A stretch of 46,076 nucleotides of DNA from DASRUP01 sp036397395 (GCA_036397395.1 DASWIZ010000033.1:1-46076), one strand, 5' to 3'. Shown: positions 24,453 through 31,185, counted from the first letter of the stretch. The notes: generated from the letters alone by a model not told the origin. Numbers and translations: made by a program.

Positions 24453-24530
24453 TTACTTGCGGAGGGCGGCGAACCACCAATCGTCACCCCAGTCGAAGAC
24501 GTCGCGGCTGACATGCACGCTGCGCTCGCT
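24453..24530 (-). pseudogene. Orphan DGR variable-repeat-like C-terminus
   Basis: The minus-strand frame reads SERSVHVSRDVFDWGDDWW then FAALRK and a stop. This is the shape of CPR DGR target C-termini (a run of variable codons, W/F-rich, ending FAA-R-K). There is no start or N-terminal domain; upstream it abuts a degenerate glmS 3' end and a small gene. It is interpreted as the remaining tail of a second DGR target. It is not a close match to the present TR, so a different template is implied. Confidence 0.5.
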
Positions 24531-24558
24531 TAACTGTAACAGATTTGGCGAGTTACGA
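24528..24558 (-). pseudogene. Degenerate copy of the glmS 3' end (copy 2, outer)
   Basis: The minus strand reads CGTAAC-TCGCCAAATCTGTTACAGTT, matching the glmS codons R-N-L-A-K-S-V-T-V with one base deleted. It overlaps the stop of the 31-residue gene. Confidence 0.65.
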
Positions 24559-24648
24559 CTTATGGCGCGCTTCGCTTTTGAAAAGCGCGTACACAATAAT
24601 CGCCAACGAAAGCCCAAGTAAAATAATGGTAGGATAGAAAAAATTCAT
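24553..24648 (-). CDS. Single-helix mini membrane protein (31 residues)
   Basis: Begins MNFFYPTIILLGLSLAIIVY and ends with a basic tail (FKSEARHKS). One membrane helix with a positively charged C-terminus. It is the third gene behind the promoter at 24966-24994. No family was recognised, but the compact three-gene arrangement supports expression. Confidence 0.5.
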   Translation of the reverse strand: MNFFYPTIILLGLSLAIIVYALFKSEARHKS

Positions 24649-24658
24649 ATATGTAAGA

Positions 24659-24748
24659 TTATTTTTTTGAAGTAAGACGAAAATACACAAGCACCGCGCC
24701 AATAAATACCACTATCGACCCCATAAAGTAAAAAGGCATTAATTCCAT
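24659..24748 (-). CDS. Single-helix mini membrane protein (29 residues)
   Basis: Begins MELMPFYFMGSIVVFIGAVL and ends YFRLTSKK. One helix and a basic C-terminus, like its neighbour at 24553-24648. It begins five bases after the stop of the 66-residue gene at 24754. Confidence 0.5.
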   Translation of the reverse strand: MELMPFYFMGSIVVFIGAVLVYFRLTSKK

Positions 24749-24753
24749 ACTAT

Positions 24754-24954
24754 TTATTCTTTTACGAATATAATACTAATTAACCAGCAAAGTAATGCAA
24801 CAAGAAGACCAAAAGAAGCTGTGGAGATTTGCGGGGATACAGCCGTTGGGAACAAAAAAGGAATAACAGAGGAAGCAAAGAACACCTGGCCTAAATTCGC
24901 GAAAATCCCGGAAATAACCTTTGTTCGCTCAAGCGTTAGCTCAACTGTTCTCAT
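24754..24954 (-). CDS. Two-helix small membrane protein
   Basis: 66 residues from the ATG at 24954: MRTVELTLERTKVISGIFAN, then two hydrophobic helices (VFFASSVIPFLFPTAV and FGLLVALLCWLISIIF). The ATG is preferred over a TTG at 24975 because the promoter -10 box (24966-24971) lies between. First gene of a trio of tiny membrane proteins, possibly a holin/toxin-like or regulatory set; function unknown. Confidence 0.65.
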   Translation of the reverse strand: MRTVELTLERTKVISGIFANLGQVFFASSVIPFLFPTAVSPQISTASFGLLVALLCWLISIIFVKE

Positions 24955-24965
24955 ATCTATTATGT

Positions 24966-24994
24966 ATAATACCAATAGAAAAACCTGGTGTCAA
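24966..24994 (-). promoter_or_regulatory. Promoter of the tiny membrane-protein trio
   Basis: TTGACA (24989-24994), an exact 17-base spacer and TATTAT (24966-24971); the ATG follows 11 bases later. It starts two bases after the stop of the glmS-end copy at 24996. Confidence 0.7.
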
Positions 24995-24995
24995 A

Positions 24996-25035
24996 TTATT
25001 CTACAGTTACGGATTTGGCGAGGTTCGGGGCTTGG
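24996..25035 (-). pseudogene. Degenerate copy of the glmS 3' end (copy 1, inner)
   Basis: The minus strand reads AAGCCCCG-AACCTCGCC, then AAATCCGTAACTGTAGAATAA: K-P-(R)-N-L-A-K-S-V-T-V-E-stop, with one base lost in the Arg codon. It matches the true glmS end at protein level through the stop position, with mainly synonymous third-base changes. Confidence 0.8.
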
Positions 25036-25040
25036 AAAAA

Positions 25041-25490
25041 TTATTTTCCTTCCTGCTTTTGGAGAAACTTTTCGATGTGCTCGATAAATTCTTCAAAATC
25101 GACAATATCATCTTGTAGGGTCTTTGCGAGTTCTTCGGGAGTAACTTCCCAATACAAATGAACCAATCTATTACGATAGCCAGCCATACCTCTAATCTTC
25201 TTGGCAAACTCCTGCGGAATAACGCCATAATCTCCCAGGGAAACAAGTACGCGAGTATAGTCTTTTTTCTTGCCATTTGAGGGAAGGCGAGACAAAATAT
25301 GTGTACCAATGGTTAATACCCCCTCCAGCGCAATCCGAAGCCAATACGCAACAAGGCTAAACTTGTCTTCCTCGTTCGCAAGATCTTCTGCTGAAAAATC
25401 TTGATACGAATTGAGCTTCGCAAGCGCATGCTTAATGTCTGCGATACGCTCTGAAACTTTTTCTTTCTCTATAGGGATGGGTTCTGTCAT
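25041..25490 (-). CDS. HepT-like HEPN toxin
   Basis: The 149-residue all-helical protein carries the HEPN ribonuclease motif RNRLVHLY (R-X4-H-X-Y) near residue ~110. In HepT/MntA systems the Tyr of this motif is AMPylated by MntA to silence the RNase. It is the second gene of the pair; its start overlaps the MntA stop by four bases. It sits inside the glmS-associated island next to the DGR. Confidence 0.9.
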   Translation of the reverse strand: MTEPIPIEKEKVSERIADIKHALAKLNSYQDFSAEDLANEEDKFSLVAYWLRIALEGVLTIGTHILSRLPSNGKKKDYTRVLVSLGDYGVIPQEFAKKIRGMAGYRNRLVHLYWEVTPEELAKTLQDDIVDFEEFIEHIEKFLQKQEGK

Positions 25491-25906
25491 GAAGAAATAG
25501 GGGCCGCACGTAGCCCGCGCATATACTCATCAATAAAATAGTGATAATCTCTGTACAAATTGGCGACATGTTCTTGGGTTTCTGCCGCTTGTGCCGGGTT
25601 CTTGCTGTACAACAACACGCCCTCGGCAACGATTTTGAACTGAATATGCAAAGGAGCTTCCTGGAAAAAGACGAGGTCGAGTTTTGGGTCGGAAAAATAG
25701 GGAAAGAGGTCAGCGTATAGTTCCCCGTACAACCTTCCCCGTTCTTTAAGGCCAGGCAATCCTTTTGCGAAACGAACCGCAATATCTATATCGCTTCCCT
25801 CGTGGACAAAACCAGTCGCTTGCGAACCAAAAATATAGACATCCGCAATGCCGTATTGCTCTGCTATTTCTTCTAACTTTTCCTTCGGAATTCGAATATC
25901 CGCCAT
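25487..25906 (-). CDS. MntA-like nucleotidyltransferase antitoxin
   Basis: The 139-residue minimal nucleotidyltransferase has VYIFGSQATGFVHEGSDIDI: the GS...DxD metal and nucleotide site. It partners the HEPN toxin downstream and would neutralise it by adding AMP. The gene starts 9 bases after the 28-bp repeat that follows the reverse transcriptase stop, so it could be read through from the DGR operon. Confidence 0.9.
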   Translation of the reverse strand: MADIRIPKEKLEEIAEQYGIADVYIFGSQATGFVHEGSDIDIAVRFAKGLPGLKERGRLYGELYADLFPYFSDPKLDLVFFQEAPLHIQFKIVAEGVLLYSKNPAQAAETQEHVANLYRDYHYFIDEYMRGLRAAPISS

Positions 25907-25915
25907 ACCCCTTTC

Positions 25916-25943
25916 TTACCATAATTTCCCCAAAAACTCAATC
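25916..25943 (-). repeat. 28-bp direct repeat, copy B (reverse transcriptase stop region)
   Basis: Overlaps the final codon and TGA of the reverse transcriptase and extends towards mntA. 27/28 identical to 24308-24335, 1.6 kb away. Confidence 0.8.
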
Positions 25944-26951
25944 TTCCACCGAACCTCCGCTTAATAGGTACTGCCGTTTTAATTCCCTTTGAAGTTTCTC
26001 TGTGTTTCCATGGCCTAAAAGCCCAAGATACGAGTTATATGTTTCTGGCGTAGGATTTTCCCGTGTTCTTCGGTTCATCCTGTTCCTCGTACTAGTACGC
26101 AATACCCTATGGTCGGGGAAATGCACCCAACCGAGAAAGTCAACGCCCGACGATACAGTTTGCAGGAAAAGCTTCTTTGGATGTAGCGTAAGATGCAGTT
26201 TTTCCTGCAGGAAGTTGCGAGTCTTTGGAATTTGTTCGACAAGCCAGCCGCGATTTTCGCAAAACAGCGCAAAATCGTCCGCGTAACGGATATAGTATGC
26301 TGCTTTGAGTTGATGCTTTACAAACTGGTCAAACTCGTTCATGTAAATGTTGCAGAAAAGCTGGGACGTAAGATTACCGAGCGGCAGGCCAATTCCCGGC
26401 CTCGTTGAGGAAAAGCTTGATCTAACTCTATCCAAAAGCCAGGCAATTTTCTTGTCTGGGATGTATGTTTCCAACATATCCAGGACCATTCGGTGGTCAA
26501 CGCTCGCAAAGAACTTTTGGATATCGCATTTTAATACCCAGCATGTTTTGGTGTCGTTTTTACTCACTTTCTGCCCGAAACTGCGAAATCTGTTTAAAGC
26601 CTTGTGCGTTCCCTTCTCTTTTCTGCAAGAAAAAGAATCTGCGATAAAAGTTTTGTCGAAAATTGGGTAGAGCACACGGTAGATAGCGTGATGCAACAGG
26701 CGATCTCGAACCGTAGCTTTATGAATGTCCCGTGGTTTTGGGTCTGCAATCCGAAACGCCTGGTATTTTCCATGCGTATATGTGCCATTGGCAAGATCCC
26801 TGTGGAGAGCTAGAATATTATCCATAAGCCGCAAAGAAAACTCCTGCACGTCTGCCTTATTTCTTTTTCCTTTCACGAATTCCTTCCACGCTTCTAAAAG
26901 GTTCTCTAAACTAATAATATCTTCAAATGTATGGCTCAATTGAATTTTCAT
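25938..26951 (-). CDS. DGR reverse transcriptase
   Basis: The 337-residue RT copies TR RNA with errors at adenine, for transfer into VR. Motifs: VLKCDIQKFFASVDH (139-153, first catalytic Asp), GIGLPLGNLTSQLFCNIYM (186-204; the LGN-SQ form is typical of DGR RTs where group II intron RTs have QG), RYADDFALF (222-230, catalytic YADD) and DFLGW (271-275). No maturase or endonuclease domain is present, as expected for DGRs. There is no clear Shine-Dalgarno; a G9 run lies ~20 bases before the ATG. TR and VR lie upstream on the same strand. Confidence 0.95.
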   Translation of the reverse strand: MKIQLSHTFEDIISLENLLEAWKEFVKGKRNKADVQEFSLRLMDNILALHRDLANGTYTHGKYQAFRIADPKPRDIHKATVRDRLLHHAIYRVLYPIFDKTFIADSFSCRKEKGTHKALNRFRSFGQKVSKNDTKTCWVLKCDIQKFFASVDHRMVLDMLETYIPDKKIAWLLDRVRSSFSSTRPGIGLPLGNLTSQLFCNIYMNEFDQFVKHQLKAAYYIRYADDFALFCENRGWLVEQIPKTRNFLQEKLHLTLHPKKLFLQTVSSGVDFLGWVHFPDHRVLRTSTRNRMNRRTRENPTPETYNSYLGLLGHGNTEKLQRELKRQYLLSGGSVED

Positions 26952-26970
26952 AATAACCAGTCAACTAACG

Positions 26971-26979
26971 CCCCCCCCC
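26971..26979. repeat. C9 (G9) homopolymer between divergent RT and avd starts
   Basis: Nine consecutive Cs on the plus strand in the 37-base gap between the RT start and the avd TTG start. Loss of one C would join an upstream ATG (26931) in frame to avd. Confidence 0.85.
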
Positions 26980-26988
26980 GGTAGAGTT

Positions 26989-27351
26989 TTGCCTGTATTG
27001 CAAAAACTTGTATCAGCATACAAACTTTGGCAGGCGTATCTCCCCCACTTTCCTAAAACTTCTCGATATACGCTGGGCGAAAAGGTTGATTCTCTCTTTG
27101 TGGAAGTTGTTGAATACGTTGTTGTCGCAAGCTATCTCCCCAAGCAAGACAAGCTGCCCTACCTGAAAAAGGCAACGCTCAAGCTCGATGTGCTCAAGTT
27201 CTTTTTGCAAGTCGCGTGGGAAATAAAAGCGCTTGATACCAAAAAGTATATCACGCTTTCGGACCATGTAGACGAAATTGGAAGGATGCAAGGCGGTTGG
27301 ATAAAACAGTTGTCTCAAGAAAACCCGCCCTTCAAAAAGAGCGGGAAATGA
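26989..27351 (+). CDS. Avd-like DGR accessory protein (four-helix bundle)
   Basis: The 120-residue basic helical protein has the pattern of the bAvd family: PVLQKLVSAYKLWQAYLPHF, PKTSRYTLGEKVDSLF, KQDKLPYLKKATLKLDVLK and EIGRMQGGWIKQL. In studied DGRs Avd forms a pentamer that binds the RT and TR RNA and is needed for mutagenic copying. The start is a TTG (no ATG in frame); alternatives depend on the adjacent C9 tract. Unusually, it is on the opposite strand to RT, TR and target, and stops nine bases before TR. Confidence 0.85.
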   Translation: MPVLQKLVSAYKLWQAYLPHFPKTSRYTLGEKVDSLFVEVVEYVVVASYLPKQDKLPYLKKATLKLDVLKFFLQVAWEIKALDTKKYITLSDHVDEIGRMQGGWIKQLSQENPPFKKSGK

Positions 27352-27359
27352 AGAGAGTT

Positions 27360-27482
27360 GCGGACGCCCGCAAAGACATAGTTCCGATTCCAGCGATTGT
27401 CGAACCAATTCAGGTTGAGGTTCCGGTTGCCGGCATTCTCGTTCAGCGCGAGAACGTTGCGGTTGCCGTTCGGGTCGAGCAC
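27360..27482 (-). repeat. DGR template repeat (TR)
   Basis: Aligns without gaps to VR at 27825-27947 (offset 465). The minus strand is rich in AAC triplets (encoding Asn), the classic design for adenine mutagenesis. 22 of its 28 adenines in this span differ in VR, against one difference at any other base. The 3' end of the repeat (minus strand), 19 bases at 27360-27378, is identical in both copies. Confidence 0.93.
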
Positions 27483-27724
27483 CAAATGTACAAAATACCA
27501 TCTCTTCCACCGCCCCTTGAATACTCTCAAGGCTGTACCGTATCCGGGATTTTATCCCCTAGTATTCTGTACCGAGTATCTTCGTTTTTGAGAGATTGCG
27601 GGATGACGCTAGTGCAAAGCATACCCTGCACTATTCTGCATGCAAGAATCTCGGAATTCAACCACCCGCAGCCATAACCGCAGATATACGAGTTTACTAT
27701 CCAACTTTAGCATAGCATTATGAT

Positions 27725-27763
27725 TGAAAAAGAAAATCCCTGTTGAGCAAAAGCTCAACAGGG
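27725..27763 (-). terminator. Terminator after the DGR target gene
   Basis: A perfect 11-bp stem CCCTGTTGAGC/GCTCAACAGGG (27738-27763) with an AAAA loop and a T-rich run on the minus strand. It lies 47 bases past the target stop and could also serve as the hairpin that assists DGR homing. Bases 27483-27724, between TR and here, hold nothing I recognise. Confidence 0.75.
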
Positions 27764-27809
27764 ACGATTCCAAGAGGCAAAAGACCCAATAGGTTTAATA
27801 CCTCAAGGA

Positions 27810-28430
27810 CTAAAGGGTTTCCTCGCGGACGCCCGCAAAGACACCGGCCCGATGCCAGCGACGGCCGAACCAAGGCAGGTCGAGGCGCCGGTAGCCGGCA
27901 TCCCCGCCCAGCGCGAGAACGAAGCGGTAGCCGCTCGGGCCGAGCACGGCCTCGTGTAAGAACACGTGCGGCCTCTTACGCTGTTGCTCGGGGTGTTCAA
28001 CCCCGAATTCCAGCGCATCTTCGTAAGTAGGGCCCTTCAAGCCGTGGCGTTCCAACTCTTCAAGTACCTCCTTGGAACTCGGGTCGTAGTCGCACTCGAT
28101 AAATTCGATTGTTCGAGTGACAGGCTCGTGCGGCTCGATCGGGAACCGCTCATCTACAATCCAGTCTTTCGTCCAGTCGTACTTTCCGAGCCTTACCAAC
28201 TCCGAGGTTTTTCGGCCTTCGCAAGTAATAGTGAAGGTCGCCACAATCGTGCTCCGTATCCTCGGTTTGAGGCCCACGAGATGACGAAAATCGTCTCGAT
28301 TTACCCCCGCGATGTTTCCATCACGGAGATCGGCCAGGAGACCGGACTCCAGAAGATCCTGAATTTGCTCTCGAGGCGCGTCCTCAAAGAGCGATAGGAT
28401 CTTTGAAGCCTGACTAAGGGTTGCGTCCAT
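27810..28430 (-). CDS. DGR target protein with C-terminal variable region
   Basis: The 206-residue protein has an N-terminal helical part (SQASKILSLFEDAPREQIQ), a middle domain (GKYDWTKDWIVDERFP, then LEELERHGLKGPTYEDALEF) of a type I associate with CPR DGR targets, and a C-terminal variable segment (~162-202) with a C-type-lectin-like look (LPWFGRRWHRAGVFAGVR). No signal peptide or membrane helix is visible, so it may act inside the cell or be exported otherwise. It has a strong AGGAGG seven bases before the ATG and a promoter just behind glmS. GC content is higher than in its neighbours. The ligand is unknown. Confidence 0.85.
   Translation of the reverse strand: MDATLSQASKILSLFEDAPREQIQDLLESGLLADLRDGNIAGVNRDDFRHLVGLKPRIRSTIVATFTITCEGRKTSELVRLGKYDWTKDWIVDERFPIEPHEPVTRTIEFIECDYDPSSKEVLEELERHGLKGPTYEDALEFGVEHPEQQRKRPHVFLHEAVLGPSGYRFVLALGGDAGYRRLDLPWFGRRWHRAGVFAGVREETL
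27825..27947 (-). repeat. DGR variable repeat (VR)
   Basis: The VR overlies codons ~162-202 of the target gene. Asn codons of the TR have become Gly, Ser, Tyr, Phe, Arg, Asp, Pro, His and Ala. The conserved GC-rich end next to the stop probably acts as the initiation-of-mutagenic-homing site. Confidence 0.93.
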
Positions 28431-28521
28431 TGCAAGTCCTCCTTTATTTATTTGGCGTCGCCTTTTGGCGGGCCTATTTTGGGTACGTTCGCAGCACAGA
28501 AAAATTTACTGCGATAGCACA

Positions 28522-28550
28522 ATGCTAGCACATTTCATCGCCTATGTCAA
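28522..28550 (-). promoter_or_regulatory. Promoter of the DGR target gene
   Basis: TTGACA (28545-28550), a 17-base spacer and TAGCAT (28522-28527), beginning one base after the glmS stop. The ~85-base leader contains the Shine-Dalgarno. Confidence 0.55.
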
Positions 28551-28551
28551 A

Positions 28552-30381
28552 TCACTCGACCGTAACAGATTTTGCTAGGTTACGGGGTTTGTCGGGGTCT
28601 AAGCCGTGGGACACGGCAATGTAATACGCAAACAGCTGCAATGGGATTACCGACAAAATAGGGGTAAGCATTTCCAAAGTTTTGGGAATATACAACACGT
28701 CATCTGCCAACTCTTGTATGTCTGTATTTCCTTCTGTTGCAACTGCGATTACCGGGCCTTTCCTGGCTTTTATTTCCTGGATATTTGAAATGATTTTTTC
28801 GTACACGCTATCTGTTGGCGCAATAACCACAGTTGGAAAATTCTCGTCTATTAAGGCAATGGGGCCGTGTTTCATTTCGCCGGCCGAATACCCTTCCGCG
28901 TGCACATACGAAATTTCTTTTAATTTTAAAGCGCCCTCCAACGCTATGGGATAATTATATTTTCTGCCCAGGTATAAAAAGTTTTTGGCGTTTTTATATT
29001 TTTCCGCGATTTCCTCTGCCCTGTCTTTGTTGGCCTCTAACGTTTGCTGCGCCAGGTTGGGCAGCAAAGCCAACTCTTTTGCAATGCGCCGGCCCGTTAC
29101 CAAAGACATGTCCCGCTGCCTGCCCAGGTACACCGTAAGCAGCGCAAGCACGGCCAACTGCGAAGTAAAAGCCTTGGTGGAAGCAACGCCAATTTCAGGG
29201 CCCGCGTGGTTGTACACGCCAGCGTCTATTTCGCGCGCCACCGAAGACCCAACCACATTTATAATTCCCAAACTTAATCCTTTTTTTCTTTTTACTTCCT
29301 GCAAAGCCCCCAGCGTATCTGCCGTTTCGCCGGACTGTGAAATAAACAACGAGGCTGTTTTTTCGTTCAGTATGGGCTTTCGGTAGCGAAATTCCGAGCC
29401 GTAATCCACTTCCACGGGAATGCCCGCGTACTCTTCTAACATATATTCTCCCACAAGCCCCGCGATATATGCCGTGCCGTTGGCAATAATGTTTAAGCGT
29501 TCGGTATTGCGAAGCTGTGTTTCAATGCTTTCCAGTCCTCCCAATTTTACCGCGCCTTCTTTTTCGATTAACCTGCCCCGCAGAGCGTTTTCCAGGCTTT
29601 CTGGCTGCTCCATAATTTCCTTAAGCATAAAATGCTCGTACCCGCCTTTTTGCGCTTCTTTCACGGTCCAATCCAGCTCTGTTACCTGTTTTTCTTTTTT
29701 ATGGTTTTCCAAATCGGTTACCACAAAATCGTCTGCCGTTATGGTGGCAATTTCGTAGTCGTCTAAAAACACCATTTTGTTGGAATGCGCGATTAAAGCG
29801 GCGGGATCGGAAGCAACAAACCCCCCGGAACCGTTCACTGAAAGCACCAAAGGGCTGGAGAGCCTGGCTGCCACCATTTTCCCCGAGTCCTCCTTTGCAA
29901 TGGCGACCAACCCATATGTTCCCCGCACCACGGCAAGCGTTTTCCTGACCGCGTCTTCCAAATTTCCGGTAAAAAATTGCTCAATTAAATGCGCCAGTAC
30001 TTCCGTATCGGTTTCCGACTGAAACGCATGCCCTTGTTCAATAAGTTTGTTTTTTAGCTCCTTAAAATTTTCAATAATGCCGTTGTGCACCACAAAAATA
30101 TTTCCCTTGCAATCTGCGTGGGGATGGCAGTTTTGCTCGGTTACTTTCCCATGACTTGCCCATCTATTATGCCCTATTCCGATACCGCCTTTTATGTTTT
30201 CTCCGGCAACTTTTTTCTCGAGCTCCTCCAATTTTCCCACGGCTTTTTTGCATGTAACGTTGTCTCCGTTAAAAACGCAAACTCCCGAGGAGTCGTACCC
30301 CCGGTAGCTTTCACGCCGCAACCCTTCCATTAACAAAGGGAGGGCCTCTTTTTTTCCTATATATCCTACAATTCCGCACAT
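28552..30381 (-). CDS. glmS: Glutamine:fructose-6-phosphate aminotransferase
   Basis: Makes glucosamine-6-phosphate for amino-sugar synthesis. The start at 30381 is fixed by the catalytic N-terminal cysteine: (M)CGIVGYIGKKEALPLL. The glutaminase domain has GHNRWASHG and VHNGIIEN; two SIS domains (FISQSGETADT, EGALKLKEISYVHAEGY) lead to the conserved tail KPRNLAKSVTVE. 609 residues, complete. The ribozyme-type glmS leader is not seen; a TATAAT box lies ~30 bases before the ATG. Its 3' end is the apparent integration site of the neighbouring island. Confidence 0.97.
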   Translation of the reverse strand: MCGIVGYIGKKEALPLLMEGLRRESYRGYDSSGVCVFNGDNVTCKKAVGKLEELEKKVAGENIKGGIGIGHNRWASHGKVTEQNCHPHADCKGNIFVVHNGIIENFKELKNKLIEQGHAFQSETDTEVLAHLIEQFFTGNLEDAVRKTLAVVRGTYGLVAIAKEDSGKMVAARLSSPLVLSVNGSGGFVASDPAALIAHSNKMVFLDDYEIATITADDFVVTDLENHKKEKQVTELDWTVKEAQKGGYEHFMLKEIMEQPESLENALRGRLIEKEGAVKLGGLESIETQLRNTERLNIIANGTAYIAGLVGEYMLEEYAGIPVEVDYGSEFRYRKPILNEKTASLFISQSGETADTLGALQEVKRKKGLSLGIINVVGSSVAREIDAGVYNHAGPEIGVASTKAFTSQLAVLALLTVYLGRQRDMSLVTGRRIAKELALLPNLAQQTLEANKDRAEEIAEKYKNAKNFLYLGRKYNYPIALEGALKLKEISYVHAEGYSAGEMKHGPIALIDENFPTVVIAPTDSVYEKIISNIQEIKARKGPVIAVATEGNTDIQELADDVLYIPKTLEMLTPILSVIPLQLFAYYIAVSHGLDPDKPRNLAKSVTVE

Positions 30382-30449
30382 AGAATTCTCTTTAAAAATC
30401 ACCTGGATTATACCATAAAAAGGCAAAAAAACAACTTTGCGCATAACAA

Positions 30450-30505
30450 CCGCCTCCTTTTGCAAAAGGAGGCGGAGACCCTCTGATTATATGTTAGAGG
30501 GTTTT
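30450..30505. other. Two hairpins between the sigma-factor gene and glmS
   Basis: A perfect 26-base palindrome (CCGCCTCC...GGAGGCGG, 30450-30475) and a second stem CCCTCT/AGAGGG (30479-30501) with Ts after it on the plus strand. Possibly a terminator pair, although no good T run follows on the minus strand. Confidence 0.45.
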
Positions 30506-30544
30506 AGGCGCGTCTCTTGGCATAGTGAAAAAACTATGATTATG

Positions 30545-31177
30545 TTATCTGCGACCTTTTTTACCCCCTTTCCTTCTTCCCCTCGTACTTGTATTAACGT
30601 TTTGCAAAGCCAAACGTTTCTCCTGGTTTTTCAGCTCTCCCTTTAGCCGTTTTCTGGCGCGCGAAAGCGCCACCTTTACGGCGTTTTCGCTTTTTTCAAC
30701 GCGCTGCGCTATCTCCCGCAAGGAAAGCTGTTCTTTATACCGCAAAGCAAGCAGCCTTTGTTCCAAGGCGGGAAGCCGCGCTATCGTCTTTTGCACCCTG
30801 GCATCCTCAAATTTTTGGGCAACAGATTTTTCCAGGTTTTCTTTTTGGTCAACCAGGTCTTTTTCCTCTCCGTTTAACAAGGTAGGTTTTTTCCTCCGGT
30901 AATGGATAATAAGAAGGTTATGGGCAATACGCAGCAAATAGGACAAATACGAATATCCGCGTATCTGAAACTGGGGTAGCCTGCCAAATGCCCGCACAAA
31001 CGTCTCTTGCGTTACGTCTTCTGCCACGTCGGGATTCCCTTGTATTCGCAAGCTTACATACCGGTGCACTCTTGCAAAATATTTTCGGTAAATAACCTCG
31101 AACTTTTCCTTGTCTCGTTTTGCTCTCCCCACGAGCGCCGAATCGGTATGCGGTTTTTTTAGAAAGGGTTTTTTCAT
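30545..31177 (-). CDS. ECF-type RNA polymerase sigma factor
   Basis: The 210-residue protein has sigma-2 (FEVIYRKYFARVHRYVSLRI, DVAEDVTQETFVRAFGRLPQ) and sigma-4 (LPALEQRLLALRYKEQLSLR, EIAQRVEKSENAVKVALSRA) regions, plus a lysine/arginine-rich tail (TRGRRKGGKKGRR) that could bind nucleic acid. It is the last gene of the polysaccharide operon, eight bases after the response regulator. No anti-sigma gene is visible, so control may come from the two-component pair. Confidence 0.92.
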   Translation of the reverse strand: MKKPFLKKPHTDSALVGRAKRDKEKFEVIYRKYFARVHRYVSLRIQGNPDVAEDVTQETFVRAFGRLPQFQIRGYSYLSYLLRIAHNLLIIHYRRKKPTLLNGEEKDLVDQKENLEKSVAQKFEDARVQKTIARLPALEQRLLALRYKEQLSLREIAQRVEKSENAVKVALSRARKRLKGELKNQEKRLALQNVNTSTRGRRKGGKKGRR

Positions 31178-31185
31178 TACGCGCC

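Noticed and set aside
24308..24514. 68-residue minus-strand frame in the yvcK upstream gap
   Set aside because: Different phase from the VR-like frame, runs through the terminator, no domain; the VR-like phase explains the sequence better.
27013..27510. 165-residue minus-strand frame across avd and TR
   Set aside because: It is antisense to the well-supported avd frame and out of phase with the TR codons that match the target; no family pattern.
27315..27530. 71-residue frame containing TR (Asn-rich)
   Set aside because: It is simply the translation of the template repeat in the target's phase; TRs act as RNA, and no start signal or N-terminal domain is present.
28381..28460. Possible glmS ribozyme or riboswitch near glmS
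   Set aside because: This is the wrong side of the gene, and the actual leader (30382-30430) is too short for the ribozyme.
24300..28560. CRISPR array
   Set aside because: The repeats here are single direct repeats or TR/VR pairs; no regularly spaced short repeats exist anywhere in the window.
28552..28590. Tn7-type insertion at glmS
   Set aside because: No tns genes or Tn7-like ends were seen, and Tn7 does not duplicate the glmS coding end.
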